Below, one piece after another: positions 1-6,980 of a stretch of 16,135 nt of DNA. The notes beneath the pieces were generated by a model. It was not told the DNA's origin, ran no database searches, and was given only the letters and a program-made list of their open reading frames with translations. Both the position numbers and the translations under genes were made by a program. How positions within the stretch are numbered: the stretch's first letter is position 1; each line of letters starts with the position of its first letter. This DNA comes from UBA11400 sp964550435 (GTDB taxonomy: Bacteria; Bacteroidota; Rhodothermia; Balneolales; HLUCCA01): positions 1-16,135 of the forward strand of contig CAZJZI010000051.1 of assembly GCA_964550435.1 (NCBI GenBank), in the 5' to 3' direction.

Positions 1-99
1 TTCACGTTTAAAACATGGAACGCCTAGCAATGCCTCATATTTTTTAATGGCACTCGCAATATCCGCAACCGCGATTCCTATGTGGTCAATGTGTTTCAT
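1..99 (-). CDS. mce: Methylmalonyl-CoA epimerase-like VOC protein (start only)
   Basis: The reverse strand from the ATG at 99-97 reads MKHIDHIGIAVADIASAIKK and continues to the left edge, giving only the first 33 residues. The HIDHIGIAV opening followed by a helix and a YEALLG turn is the classic first beta-alpha unit of the VOC (glyoxalase/epimerase) fold, and the wording matches methylmalonyl-CoA epimerase, which interconverts the (S) and (R) forms of methylmalonyl-CoA in propionate metabolism. The His in HIDHIG would be a metal ligand. It lies on the same strand as the PAS gene, 165 bases downstream of it, with repeat arrays in between. Another VOC enzyme (glyoxalase I-like) cannot be excluded from 33 residues. 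Confidence 0.72.
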   Translation of the reverse strand, partial: MKHIDHIGIAVADIASAIKKYEALLGVPCFKRE

Positions 100-106
100 T
101 TTATTG

Positions 107-141
107 CAGTAAACAGTAAACGGTAAGCTGAAAACGGTAGG
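107..141 (+). repeat. Degenerate heptamer array CAGTAAA (left arm)
   Basis: Five consecutive 7-base units read CAGTAAA, CAGTAAA, CGGTAAG, CTGAAAA and CGGTAGG. The first 15 bases are the exact reverse complement of bases 240-254, so this array and the one at 238-275 form an inverted pair about 120 bases apart and could fold as a long-looped hairpin. It sits 7 bases upstream of the epimerase-like ATG. Confidence 0.75.
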
Positions 142-237
142 AGTATTTAAATGTAAAACCGAAATCTAATCACTCAAAAAAGCAAAAAAAAACAACTCAT
201 TACAGCGGAATAGAAAACCAAAACGTAACCAGATGGG

Positions 238-275
238 CTGTTTACTGTTTACTGTTTACTGTTTTCAAACTGTTG
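238..275 (-). repeat. Heptamer array (right arm) running into a stop codon
   Basis: On the plus strand TTTACTG occurs three times in perfect register (241-247, 248-254, 255-261), followed by the degenerate continuation TTTTCAAACTGTTGAC. Read on the minus strand the unit is CAGTAAA, the same as the array at 107-141 but inverted. The TGA stop of the PAS gene (267-265) lies inside the degraded end of the array, so the repeat touches coding sequence. Short tandem heptamers of this kind are known as extragenic repeats in several bacterial groups. Confidence 0.75.
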
Positions 276-1531
276 ACTCTTTCCTGTTCGTTACATCAAT
301 AGTTGATGCCATAATATCAAGAATGTCACCGCTGTCGCCTTTTTTGTCAGGTTTTGCATAGTCAAGAACCTGCTTTATGGTTCCATCCTTGCACACGATA
401 CGATAGTTCATGGTCGTGGATCGGCCCTGGAAAGCTGTGTTGATATGCTCGATTACCCGTGCTTTATCGTCTGGATGGATAATCATATCCCATCCGTTCT
501 CATGAAGGCACTCCTCAACTCCGAAACCAGTTACTTTTTTAAAGCCGTCTGAAATCCATTTGAATCGGAATCGATTCTCAGCATCCTTGATTAAACCATA
601 ATTAAAATCAACCTTTCGCTCAAAAAGCTGAGAGAAAAAGGTGTTTCGCTTTTTGAGCGTATTTATGACTTTTTTCTGTAGACTTAGGTTTTTGATATCA
701 CCACGCATGAAGGACNNNNNNNNNNATCAATTTGGTCGAGATTTCTACCTGAACTGGTGCACCGTCGGTGCCTTTGAGAACCAGATTATAGACTCGTCCC
801 TCTCCGAATTCATTGTGGTAAACCTGCTTGAAGTTTGTTTTCAGTAAATCACCAAATTTCTCGGGCATCATGTCCCATATTTTCATGGTTTTGAGCTCTT
901 CTTTGCTGAAACCAACCAGTTCGCGGAAGGATTTGTTGGCACCAACAATGTCTCCTGATTCTGAAATATCGACGTACGTTTTGTGCGACTCTTCGTAGAA
1001 ATCTTCTTGATCAGCATTTGCGTTAATCACAGATTGCTCGGATCGCTTTCGTTCGGTAATATCGTGCTGATACGAAACCCAGTGTGTAATTTTTCCTGAT
1101 GGATCCACAAGCGGATGGATGTCCCATTGATTTACAAACTCTGAGCCATCTTTTCGGTAATTAATAGTCTGCCCGAAGAAAGACTTACCGTTTAGCAATG
1201 AGTATTTAAGTTTATCAAGAACAGCCCGGTCTGTTTTTGGCCCCTGAAGCATCCTTGGGGTTTTACCCACAGCTTCCTCACGAGAATATCCGGTCATTTT
1301 GGTGAACCCGTCGTTCACATATACAATGCGTGGACCTGGATTATCAAGTTCCATTTCAGTGATGAGAATTGAATCATAATCTGAGCGGATGGCCGCCTCC
1401 AAAAGGCGAAGATTGGTCTCGGTCTTTTCAGATTTTTGTACTACTGATTCGATCAAATCGGTCAGTTTGGCCTTTGAAGCGTCATCTTTGGCGCATTCGG
1501 CGATAATTTTGGAAATTTCCGGTGTTAGCAT
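265..1531 (-). CDS. Triple PAS-domain sensor protein, interrupted by assembly gap
   Basis: Two reading frames on the minus strand, 1531 to the gap and the gap to 265, are best read as one gene broken only by the 10 Ns at 716-725, whose true length is unknown. Before the gap: a helical stretch (residues 1-45), a first PAS domain (about 46-160) ending in the HDITERK signature, and a second PAS domain (about 175 onward) cut by the gap. After the gap: a PAS_3-type domain with WDMIIHPDD and the ending TIDVTNRKE. The first domain resembles LOV domains (GKTPRMLQG, NYRKDG, VSYQHDIT) but has Pro92 where LOV photosensors have the flavin-adduct Cys. No kinase, GGDEF or HTH output domain is seen, and the stop at 265 follows directly after the third PAS. 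It may therefore act by binding a partner. No membrane segment is visible. No clear ribosome binding site precedes the ATG. Confidence 0.8.
716..725. other. Assembly gap (10 N)
   Basis: Ten Ns, a placeholder of conventional length. The reading frame changes across it, and the second PAS domain lacks its last beta strands (roughly 20-30 residues expected), so the real gap is probably some tens of bases longer than drawn. Confidence 0.97.
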
Positions 1532-1854
1532 GTTACGAAACAGTATCTGTAGATCACTAAACGAGCTTGGTTGATGTCAACTATATGTATTGACCCGAAA
1601 CACAGTGAACCGAAATATCATTCATTTACGAAACAAATAAATCGAAAAAAACACATCCAACTGAGATTTAGGTATGTGAAACTAACGGATGATATCTATT
1701 TAAACAAGTAATGAGCAAAAAAATCTTTGACAACTTTCTACACACATGGAATTGATTCCTGCTAATCGATGTTCAATTCGTAGAATTTCCGTACCTTTAT
1801 CGCGTATTATTTTAGTGTCTAAAATCCCCACATTTTAATTATTTAACCGTTTAC
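1532..1854. promoter_or_regulatory. Divergent intergenic region between PAS gene and gcvP
   Basis: This 323-base AT-rich region has no gene and must hold promoters for both directions. Visible elements are an inverted repeat GTTGATGTCAAC at 1570-1581 in front of the PAS gene, TACCTTTA at 1792-1799 (7 of 8 matches to the Bacteroidota box TAnnTTTG) reading toward gcvP, and a perfect palindrome at 1809-1825. I looked for a glycine riboswitch ahead of gcvP and see no recognisable core. Confidence 0.55.
1809..1825. promoter_or_regulatory. Perfect inverted repeat upstream of gcvP
   Basis: ATTTTAG-TGT-CTAAAAT is an exact 7-base inverted repeat with a 3-base centre. It lies 10 bases after the TACCTTTA box and 29 bases before the gcvP ATG, a position where a repressor could cover the transcription start. 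The operator role is inferred; only the symmetry is seen. Confidence 0.4.
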
Positions 1855-4752
1855 ATGAGTATTGATCTTAACTCGCGTGACGTTTTTGAATTTCGTCACA
1901 ATGGACCGAATGCTGAGCAGCAAGCCGCAATGCTGAAAACAATCGGAGTCCAATCTCTGGATGAACTAATCGATAAGACGGTCCCCGAGAACATCAGACT
2001 TCGTACACCTCTGAACCTGCCTGAAGCTATTAATGAACACAGATTTTTGCGAGAATTTCGAAAAATGGCTGGCAAAAACAAGGTGTATCGTTCGTTTATC
2101 GGTATGGGATATTATGATACTATAATCCCAACCGTTGTTCAACGAAATATTCTCGAGAATCCGGCATGGTATACTGCTTACACCCCATACCAGGCTGAAA
2201 TCGCTCAGGGGCGTCTCGAAATGTTGATTAATTTCCAGACCATGGTTATGGATCTTACCGGAATGGAGATCGCCAATGCATCGCTTTTGGATGAGGGTAC
2301 AGCAGCGGCTGAGGCGATGAGCATGATGCTTGGACTTCGAAAAGGTGCTAAAAAGAACGCCCATAAATTTTTAGTAGATGCAAATGCACATCCCCAGACT
2401 ATCGATGTGATGTTGACCCGTGCCACACCAATTGGTGTGGAGCTTGTAATCAAATCAGCAGATGAATTCGATGTTACAGATTCTGATGTCTTTGGAGCCC
2501 TGATTCAGAATCCAGATACCTTCGGGAATGTGCGTGACCTGACCGCTGTGATCGCAGCAGCTCATGAGAACGATATCCTGGTCGCTGTTGCATCTGACTT
2601 ACTTGCACTGACTATAATGAAATCACCGGGGTCAATGGGAGCTGATGTTGTTATCGGAACCTCTCAGCGCTTTGGTGTTCCTATGGGATTCGGTGGGCCA
2701 CATGCCGCGTTTTTTGCCACCCGAGATGCCTACAAACGCAATATTCCGGGACGAATCATCGGAGTATCGGTCGATGCCGATGGGAATCCGGCCTACCGAA
2801 TGGCTCTTCAAACCCGTGAGCAACACATTCGTCGTGAAAAAGCGACCTCCAATATCTGTACGGCACAGGTTCTGTTGGCTGTTATCTCAGCTGCATATGC
2901 TATATATCACGGAGCAAAAGGAATTCGAACAATCGGTGAACGAGTGTATGGATTGACAACACTTATGGCGTATCAACTTCAGCTTCTTGGATACGAAGTT
3001 CAGAACACCATATGGTTCGATACTCTTCATGTAAAACTTCCCGACGGAGTCAGTGCCCTCGAACTTCGTTCAATTGCTGAATCATCTGAAGTAAACCTTC
3101 GCTACATCAGCGATACCGAAGTCGGATTATCATTCGATGAGGCTAAATACACCGACGACCTGGTTGATCTGATTGGAGTTTTTGCCCGGGCAGCCGGTAA
3201 AGATGTACCCACCCAAGAAGCAATTCAGGTTAAAGCTGTAGAACTTGCGTTGCCAGAAAACCTGTCTCGTGAAGTCGATTATCTGCAACATCCTGTTTTC
3301 AATCGCTATCATAGTGAGCACGAAATGCTACGCTACCTGAAGCGTCTTGAGAACAAAGATTTGTCATTGGTGCACTCGATGATTTCATTGGGATCATGTA
3401 CCATGAAACTGAATGCGACCACCGAGATGATTCCGGTAACCTGGCCTGAGTTCGGTGGACTACATCCATTTGCGCCCTCTGATCAGATGCAGGGGTATAA
3501 AGATATGATGGACAATCTGTCGGCATGGTTGTGTGAAATCACCGGATTTGCAGCGATGTCGTTACAACCAAACTCCGGTGCTCAAGGTGAATACGCAGGG
3601 CTGATGACTATCCGAGCGTACCACGCGTCACGTGGAGATCACCACCGAAATGTAGCATTGATCCCGTCATCTGCACACGGGACAAATCCTGCTTCTGCAG
3701 TTATGGCCGGTATGGATGTAGTCGTGACCAAATGTGACGAACGTGGGAACATTGATTTGGATGACCTTCGAGCAAAAGCAGAGCAATTCAGCGATCGTCT
3801 GGCTTGTTTGATGGTGACCTATCCGTCCACGCACGGTGTGTTCGAAGAATCCATACAGGAAATCTGTGCCTTAATTCACAAGCATGGTGGACAAGTATAC
3901 ATGGATGGAGCCAATATGAACGCACAGGTTGGGCTCACAAGTCCGGCGGTCATTGGTGCTGACGTATGTCACTTGAACCTTCACAAAACCTTCTGTATTC
4001 CACACGGTGGAGGAGGTCCTGGAATGGGGCCAATTGGTGTGGCTGCACACCTGATCCCATTCCTGCCCGGTCACGCCGTAGTCGACAACTACAGTGGCAA
4101 CAAGACGATGTCTATCTCAGCTGCACCGTTCGGAAGTGCGGGAATTCTGCCTATATCATATGCATACATTCGCATGATGGGTGGCGAAGGGCTAACAAAT
4201 GCCACAAAAATCGCGATTTTGAACGCCAACTACATCAAAGCTCGCCTCGAATCTCATTATCAGACCTTGTACACCGGTGCTAACGGATTCAGCGCACACG
4301 AAATGATCGTGGATATGCGTCCATTCAAACTCAGTGCGAATGTTGAGGTGACCGATATCGCAAAACGACTCATGGACTACGGATTCCATGCTCCGACTGT
4401 TTCTTTCCCTGTAGCCGGCACGGTGATGATCGAACCTACTGAGAGTGAAACGAAAGAGGAACTCGATCGTTTCTGTGATGCCATGATATCGATCCGCGAA
4501 GAGATCCGTGAAATCGAAGAGGGTAAAGCTGATAAAGAAATCAACGTACTGACCCAGTCTCCACACACTGCTGCTACGATCACTTCCGATGAATGGACTC
4601 GTCCATACTCTCGGGAGAAAGCAGCGTATCCATTAGGCTGGGTTCGAGAGCAAAAATTCTGGCCGTCTGTAAGTCGCATTGACTCGGCTTATGGCGACCG
4701 AAACCTGGTGTGTGCCTGTATTCCGATCGAGGCGTACGCCGAAAATAATTAA
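1855..4752 (+). CDS. gcvP: Glycine dehydrogenase (decarboxylating), glycine cleavage P protein
   Basis: 965 residues, close to the 957 of the E. coli enzyme, with both homologous halves fused in one chain. The P protein decarboxylates glycine with PLP and passes the aminomethyl group to lipoylated GcvH, in the cytoplasm. Diagnostic stretches are FRHNGPNAEQQAAML near the start, SFIGMGYYDT, ENPAWYTAYTPYQAEIAQGR, ASLLDEGTAAAEAM, SLGSCTMKLNATTEM, QPNSGAQGEYAGL and the PLP site HLNLHKTFCIPHGGGGPG, where Lys711 is the Schiff-base lysine. The ATG at 1855 starts the normal family N-terminus; no Shine-Dalgarno sequence is obvious. gcvH and gcvT are not in the window. A SufU-like gene begins 2 bases after the stop, suggesting cotranscription. 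Confidence 0.98.
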   Translation: MSIDLNSRDVFEFRHNGPNAEQQAAMLKTIGVQSLDELIDKTVPENIRLRTPLNLPEAINEHRFLREFRKMAGKNKVYRSFIGMGYYDTIIPTVVQRNILENPAWYTAYTPYQAEIAQGRLEMLINFQTMVMDLTGMEIANASLLDEGTAAAEAMSMMLGLRKGAKKNAHKFLVDANAHPQTIDVMLTRATPIGVELVIKSADEFDVTDSDVFGALIQNPDTFGNVRDLTAVIAAAHENDILVAVASDLLALTIMKSPGSMGADVVIGTSQRFGVPMGFGGPHAAFFATRDAYKRNIPGRIIGVSVDADGNPAYRMALQTREQHIRREKATSNICTAQVLLAVISAAYAIYHGAKGIRTIGERVYGLTTLMAYQLQLLGYEVQNTIWFDTLHVKLPDGVSALELRSIAESSEVNLRYISDTEVGLSFDEAKYTDDLVDLIGVFARAAGKDVPTQEAIQVKAVELALPENLSREVDYLQHPVFNRYHSEHEMLRYLKRLENKDLSLVHSMISLGSCTMKLNATTEMIPVTWPEFGGLHPFAPSDQMQGYKDMMDNLSAWLCEITGFAAMSLQPNSGAQGEYAGLMTIRAYHASRGDHHRNVALIPSSAHGTNPASAVMAGMDVVVTKCDERGNIDLDDLRAKAEQFSDRLACLMVTYPSTHGVFEESIQEICALIHKHGGQVYMDGANMNAQVGLTSPAVIGADVCHLNLHKTFCIPHGGGGPGMGPIGVAAHLIPFLPGHAVVDNYSGNKTMSISAAPFGSAGILPISYAYIRMMGGEGLTNATKIAILNANYIKARLESHYQTLYTGANGFSAHEMIVDMRPFKLSANVEVTDIAKRLMDYGFHAPTVSFPVAGTVMIEPTESETKEELDRFCDAMISIREEIREIEEGKADKEINVLTQSPHTAATITSDEWTRPYSREKAAYPLGWVREQKFWPSVSRIDSAYGDRNLVCACIPIEAYAENN

Positions 4753-4754
4753 TA

Positions 4755-5186
4755 GTGGAATCCCCGTATTCCGAAATACTGCTTCAGCATCATAAGTCCC
4801 CGGTTAATGCCGGGGACCCGATGCAGTTACCTGTCCAAAAAACTGCCCGAAATCGATCCTGTGGCGACTCAGTAACACTTGGAATCGAATACGATAAACC
4901 CAGCCAGCGAATCAAATCCATCGTACACCACGCCGAAGGATGTATGTTATGCCGCGCATCAGCATCTATTCTGTGTCTGGTAGTTGAGGGCCGTGATCAA
5001 GATGAGGTTTTAGCCTTGAAACAGTACGTCGATCAAGTCTGTAGCATCGAAAACCCTGAACAAATCCCTGTGGTTCCGAATTTTTTAACCTTCGAAAATG
5101 CTCAACAATTCGAAGCGTTGCTCGAAATTCGTAAATATCCTACGCGATTCAAGTGCATCAAACTATCGTGGGACGCACTAAGCTAG
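4755..5186 (+). CDS. sufU: SufU-like iron-sulfur cluster assembly protein
   Basis: 143 residues from a GTG start that lies 2 bases after the gcvP stop; there is no earlier in-frame room, so the GTG and translational coupling are likely. The protein belongs to the SufU/IscU/NifU-N fold: YSEILLQHHKSP at the start, NRSCGDSVTL (Cys36, Asp38), AEGCMLCRASAS (Cys63) and RFKCIKLSWDAL (Cys134). These match the zinc and sulfur-accepting residues of Bacillus SufU (Cys-Asp-Cys-Cys), a zinc protein that takes sulfur from the cysteine desulfurase SufS. Two additional cysteines (66 and 74) follow the second ligand. A link to gcvP could run through lipoyl synthase, an Fe-S enzyme needed to lipoylate GcvH, but that is inference. 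It converges with ribBA, with 37 bases between them and no clear terminator. Confidence 0.88.
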   Translation: MESPYSEILLQHHKSPVNAGDPMQLPVQKTARNRSCGDSVTLGIEYDKPSQRIKSIVHHAEGCMLCRASASILCLVVEGRDQDEVLALKQYVDQVCSIENPEQIPVVPNFLTFENAQQFEALLEIRKYPTRFKCIKLSWDALS

Positions 5187-5223
5187 TGAATAAATACCGC
5201 TCCCTGCTCGCAGCTCCTTATCC

Positions 5224-6480
5224 TTACGATTTTATCCCTTTGATGAACTCGTCGACGCCCCCATGCACATCAACTCGCGACAATTCATGACCCATTCGGT
5301 CGCGCTTGGTTTTAAGGTATTTTGTATTCTCAGGATAGGCATCTGATTCGATTGGAACCCGATCAACGATTTCGAGTCCATAGCCTTGCAATCCGACACG
5401 TTTAGCAGGATTATTCGTCATTAATCGCATTCTTCTGACACCTAAAAGGCGTAAAATCTGTGCCCCAATGCCGTAATCGCGGTGATCCGGCTTGAAACCG
5501 AGTGCTTCATTGGCTTCGACGGTGTCCATGCCTTCTTCCTGAAGCTTGTAGGCTCTGAGTTTGTTGATGAGCCCGATTCCGCGACCTTCCTGATTCATAT
5601 ACAACACCACACCTTTACCTTCTTGTTCAACCATGCGAAGCGCGGCGTGTAACTGATCTCCGCAGTCGCAGCGTTTTGATCCAAAAATATCACCCGTCAC
5701 ACAGAGGCTATGAACGCGTGTCAATACCGTTTCATCTTCAGTCCACGTGCCTTTAACCAGCGCCAAATGGGTTCCTCCAGTCAGCACTTCCTCAAACGCA
5801 TAGATATCGAAATCGCCGTACACGGTCGGTAGGTGGACTTTCACCGCTTCCTGAACCAGGGACTCATGTGACATTCTCCAGGCAATAAGATCCTTGATCG
5901 TGATGAGTTTCATTCCGAATCGTTCTTTGACTTTGATGAGATCAGGTAATCGTGCCATGGTTCCGTCGTCGTTCATGATTTCACAAATGACACCGGCTGG
6001 CTTGAGTCCAGCCAAACGGGCGAGGTCAATGGCAGCTTCGGTATGTCCGGCACGACGCAAAACGCCTCCTTCAACACCGATCAGTGGAAAAATATGCCCT
6101 GGTCTCCGAAAATCATTGGGCTTGGCATTCTCATCCAGCATGGCCTTGATGGTCACAGAACGATCTCCTGCACTGATTCCCGTCGAAGTACCTACTCGCG
6201 CATCGATTGAAACTGTAAATGCGGTTTCCTGCGACTCTGTGTTTTCGAGTACCATACGGTCCAGTTTAAGCTCAAAGGCCCGCTGGCGAGTCACAGGTAC
6301 GCAAACGAGTCCGCGTCCATGAGTGGCCATCAAATTCACAGCTTCAGGCGTGATTTTCTCGGCGGCCATCAGGAAATCGCCTTCGTTTTCACGGTCTTCG
6401 TCGTCAACTACGATGATGATTTTTCCCTCTCGGATGTCGTCGAGGGCTGATTCAATAGTGTCGAATGGATGGGATTGCAT
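5224..6480 (-). CDS. ribBA: Bifunctional DHBP synthase / GTP cyclohydrolase II
   Basis: The N-terminal half (about 1-205) is RibB, making 3,4-dihydroxy-2-butanone 4-phosphate from ribulose 5-phosphate, with the metal and substrate loop DDEDRENEGD at 26-35 and RRAGHTEA. The C-terminal half (about 208-400) is RibA, GTP cyclohydrolase II, with zinc cysteines in CVTGDIFGSKRCDCGDQ (260, 271, 273) and NQEGRGIGL. Together they supply both precursors of riboflavin. I chose the ATG at 6480 (418 residues). A TTG two codons upstream at 6486 has an AGAG motif at suitable spacing and is an alternative start. The C-terminus continues about 10-15 residues past the cyclohydrolase core. It lies on the same strand as yajC and the photolyase genes. 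I see no FMN riboswitch in the 95-base spacer before it. Confidence 0.97.
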   Translation of the reverse strand: MQSHPFDTIESALDDIREGKIIIVVDDEDRENEGDFLMAAEKITPEAVNLMATHGRGLVCVPVTRQRAFELKLDRMVLENTESQETAFTVSIDARVGTSTGISAGDRSVTIKAMLDENAKPNDFRRPGHIFPLIGVEGGVLRRAGHTEAAIDLARLAGLKPAGVICEIMNDDGTMARLPDLIKVKERFGMKLITIKDLIAWRMSHESLVQEAVKVHLPTVYGDFDIYAFEEVLTGGTHLALVKGTWTEDETVLTRVHSLCVTGDIFGSKRCDCGDQLHAALRMVEQEGKGVVLYMNQEGRGIGLINKLRAYKLQEEGMDTVEANEALGFKPDHRDYGIGAQILRLLGVRRMRLMTNNPAKRVGLQGYGLEIVDRVPIESDAYPENTKYLKTKRDRMGHELSRVDVHGGVDEFIKGIKS

Positions 6481-6537
6481 GTGCAAATGGATCTCTTTTG
6501 AGCGGAAACGGCGTGCTGCCTGAACTATGAGGGGATG

Positions 6538-6564
6538 CCGGCTCCGATGTCATTTCGAAGCCGG
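6538..6564 (-). terminator. Imperfect hairpin between yajC and ribBA
   Basis: CCGGCT pairs with AGCCGG, and inside them CGA with TCG around a TGTCATT loop, with one C-A mismatch. It begins 12 bases after the yajC stop on the minus strand. No U-run follows, so it may be a partial terminator, an RNA processing or stability hairpin, rather than a full stop for transcription into ribBA. Confidence 0.45.
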
Positions 6565-6575
6565 ACTCAGATGAA

Positions 6576-6884
6576 TTACTGAACTTTCTCTGGATTTACA
6601 TCCACAACAGCGGTTTTGAGGAAGCGAACTTTAACGTCTTTGTCAACTTCACACAAAATTGTGGTTTCGTCGATTGAGTTAACGGTTGCCACAACACCAC
6701 CAGAGGTAATCACTTTGTCACCTTTTTTGATTTCGGTGACTTTTTTCTGGATTTCTTTCTGACGCTTGGACTGTGGACGAATAATGAAAAGGTAGAACAC
6801 CAAAAACAGGGCTACCAGAAAAAACAAACTTTCGAATCCGCCACCTTGGGATGGATCGCCGGCAAGTAAAAATAAATGTGTCAT
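6576..6884 (-). CDS. yajC: Preprotein translocase accessory subunit YajC
   Basis: 102 residues from the ATG at 6884. A single membrane segment (about 18-36, FFLVALFLVFYLFIIRP) is followed by RPQSKRQKEIQ and a small cytoplasmic domain with KKGDKVITSGGVVATV, the family signature. YajC is the inner-membrane partner of SecDF next to SecYEG. A longer frame begins with TTG at 6923, but that codon falls inside the likely -7 promoter box, so 6884 is the better start. The N-terminus THLFLLAGDPSQGGG is Gly-rich, as usual in this group. Confidence 0.95.
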   Translation of the reverse strand: MTHLFLLAGDPSQGGGFESLFFLVALFLVFYLFIIRPQSKRQKEIQKKVTEIKKGDKVITSGGVVATVNSIDETTILCEVDKDVKVRFLKTAVVDVNPEKVQ

Positions 6885-6920
6885 GATCGGTTTTAGATAA
6901 TTGAACTTCAGTTGTATGCC

Positions 6921-6928
6921 CAAAGATA
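6921..6928 (-). promoter_or_regulatory. Bacteroidota-type -7 box ahead of yajC
   Basis: On the minus strand TATCTTTG matches the TAnnTTTG box exactly, 36 bases before the yajC ATG. A matching -33 TTG is not clear; the upstream stretch is T-rich. Confidence 0.5.
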
Positions 6929-6980
6929 CGGCAAAATAAACGAAAAATTAAGCATGTAAACGGTTGTGAACGTTCGCTTG

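Noticed and set aside
641..847. Plus-strand frame across the N gap
   Set aside because: It contains the gap itself and is antisense to the PAS gene.
1532..1854. Glycine riboswitch ahead of gcvP
   Set aside because: I could not find the conserved glycine aptamer core; the region is low-complexity AT-rich DNA with short inverted repeats.
1896..4679. Several minus-strand and other-frame ORFs of 60-130 codons inside gcvP
   Set aside because: They are shadows of a full-length, well-conserved gene and have no protein character of their own.
5894..6523. Plus-strand frames opposite ribBA
   Set aside because: They lie antisense to a clear bifunctional riboflavin gene; composition reflects its codons.
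6487..6575. FMN riboswitch ahead of ribBA
   Set aside because: The spacer is only about 90 bases with a simple hairpin; the conserved multi-helix core is not there.
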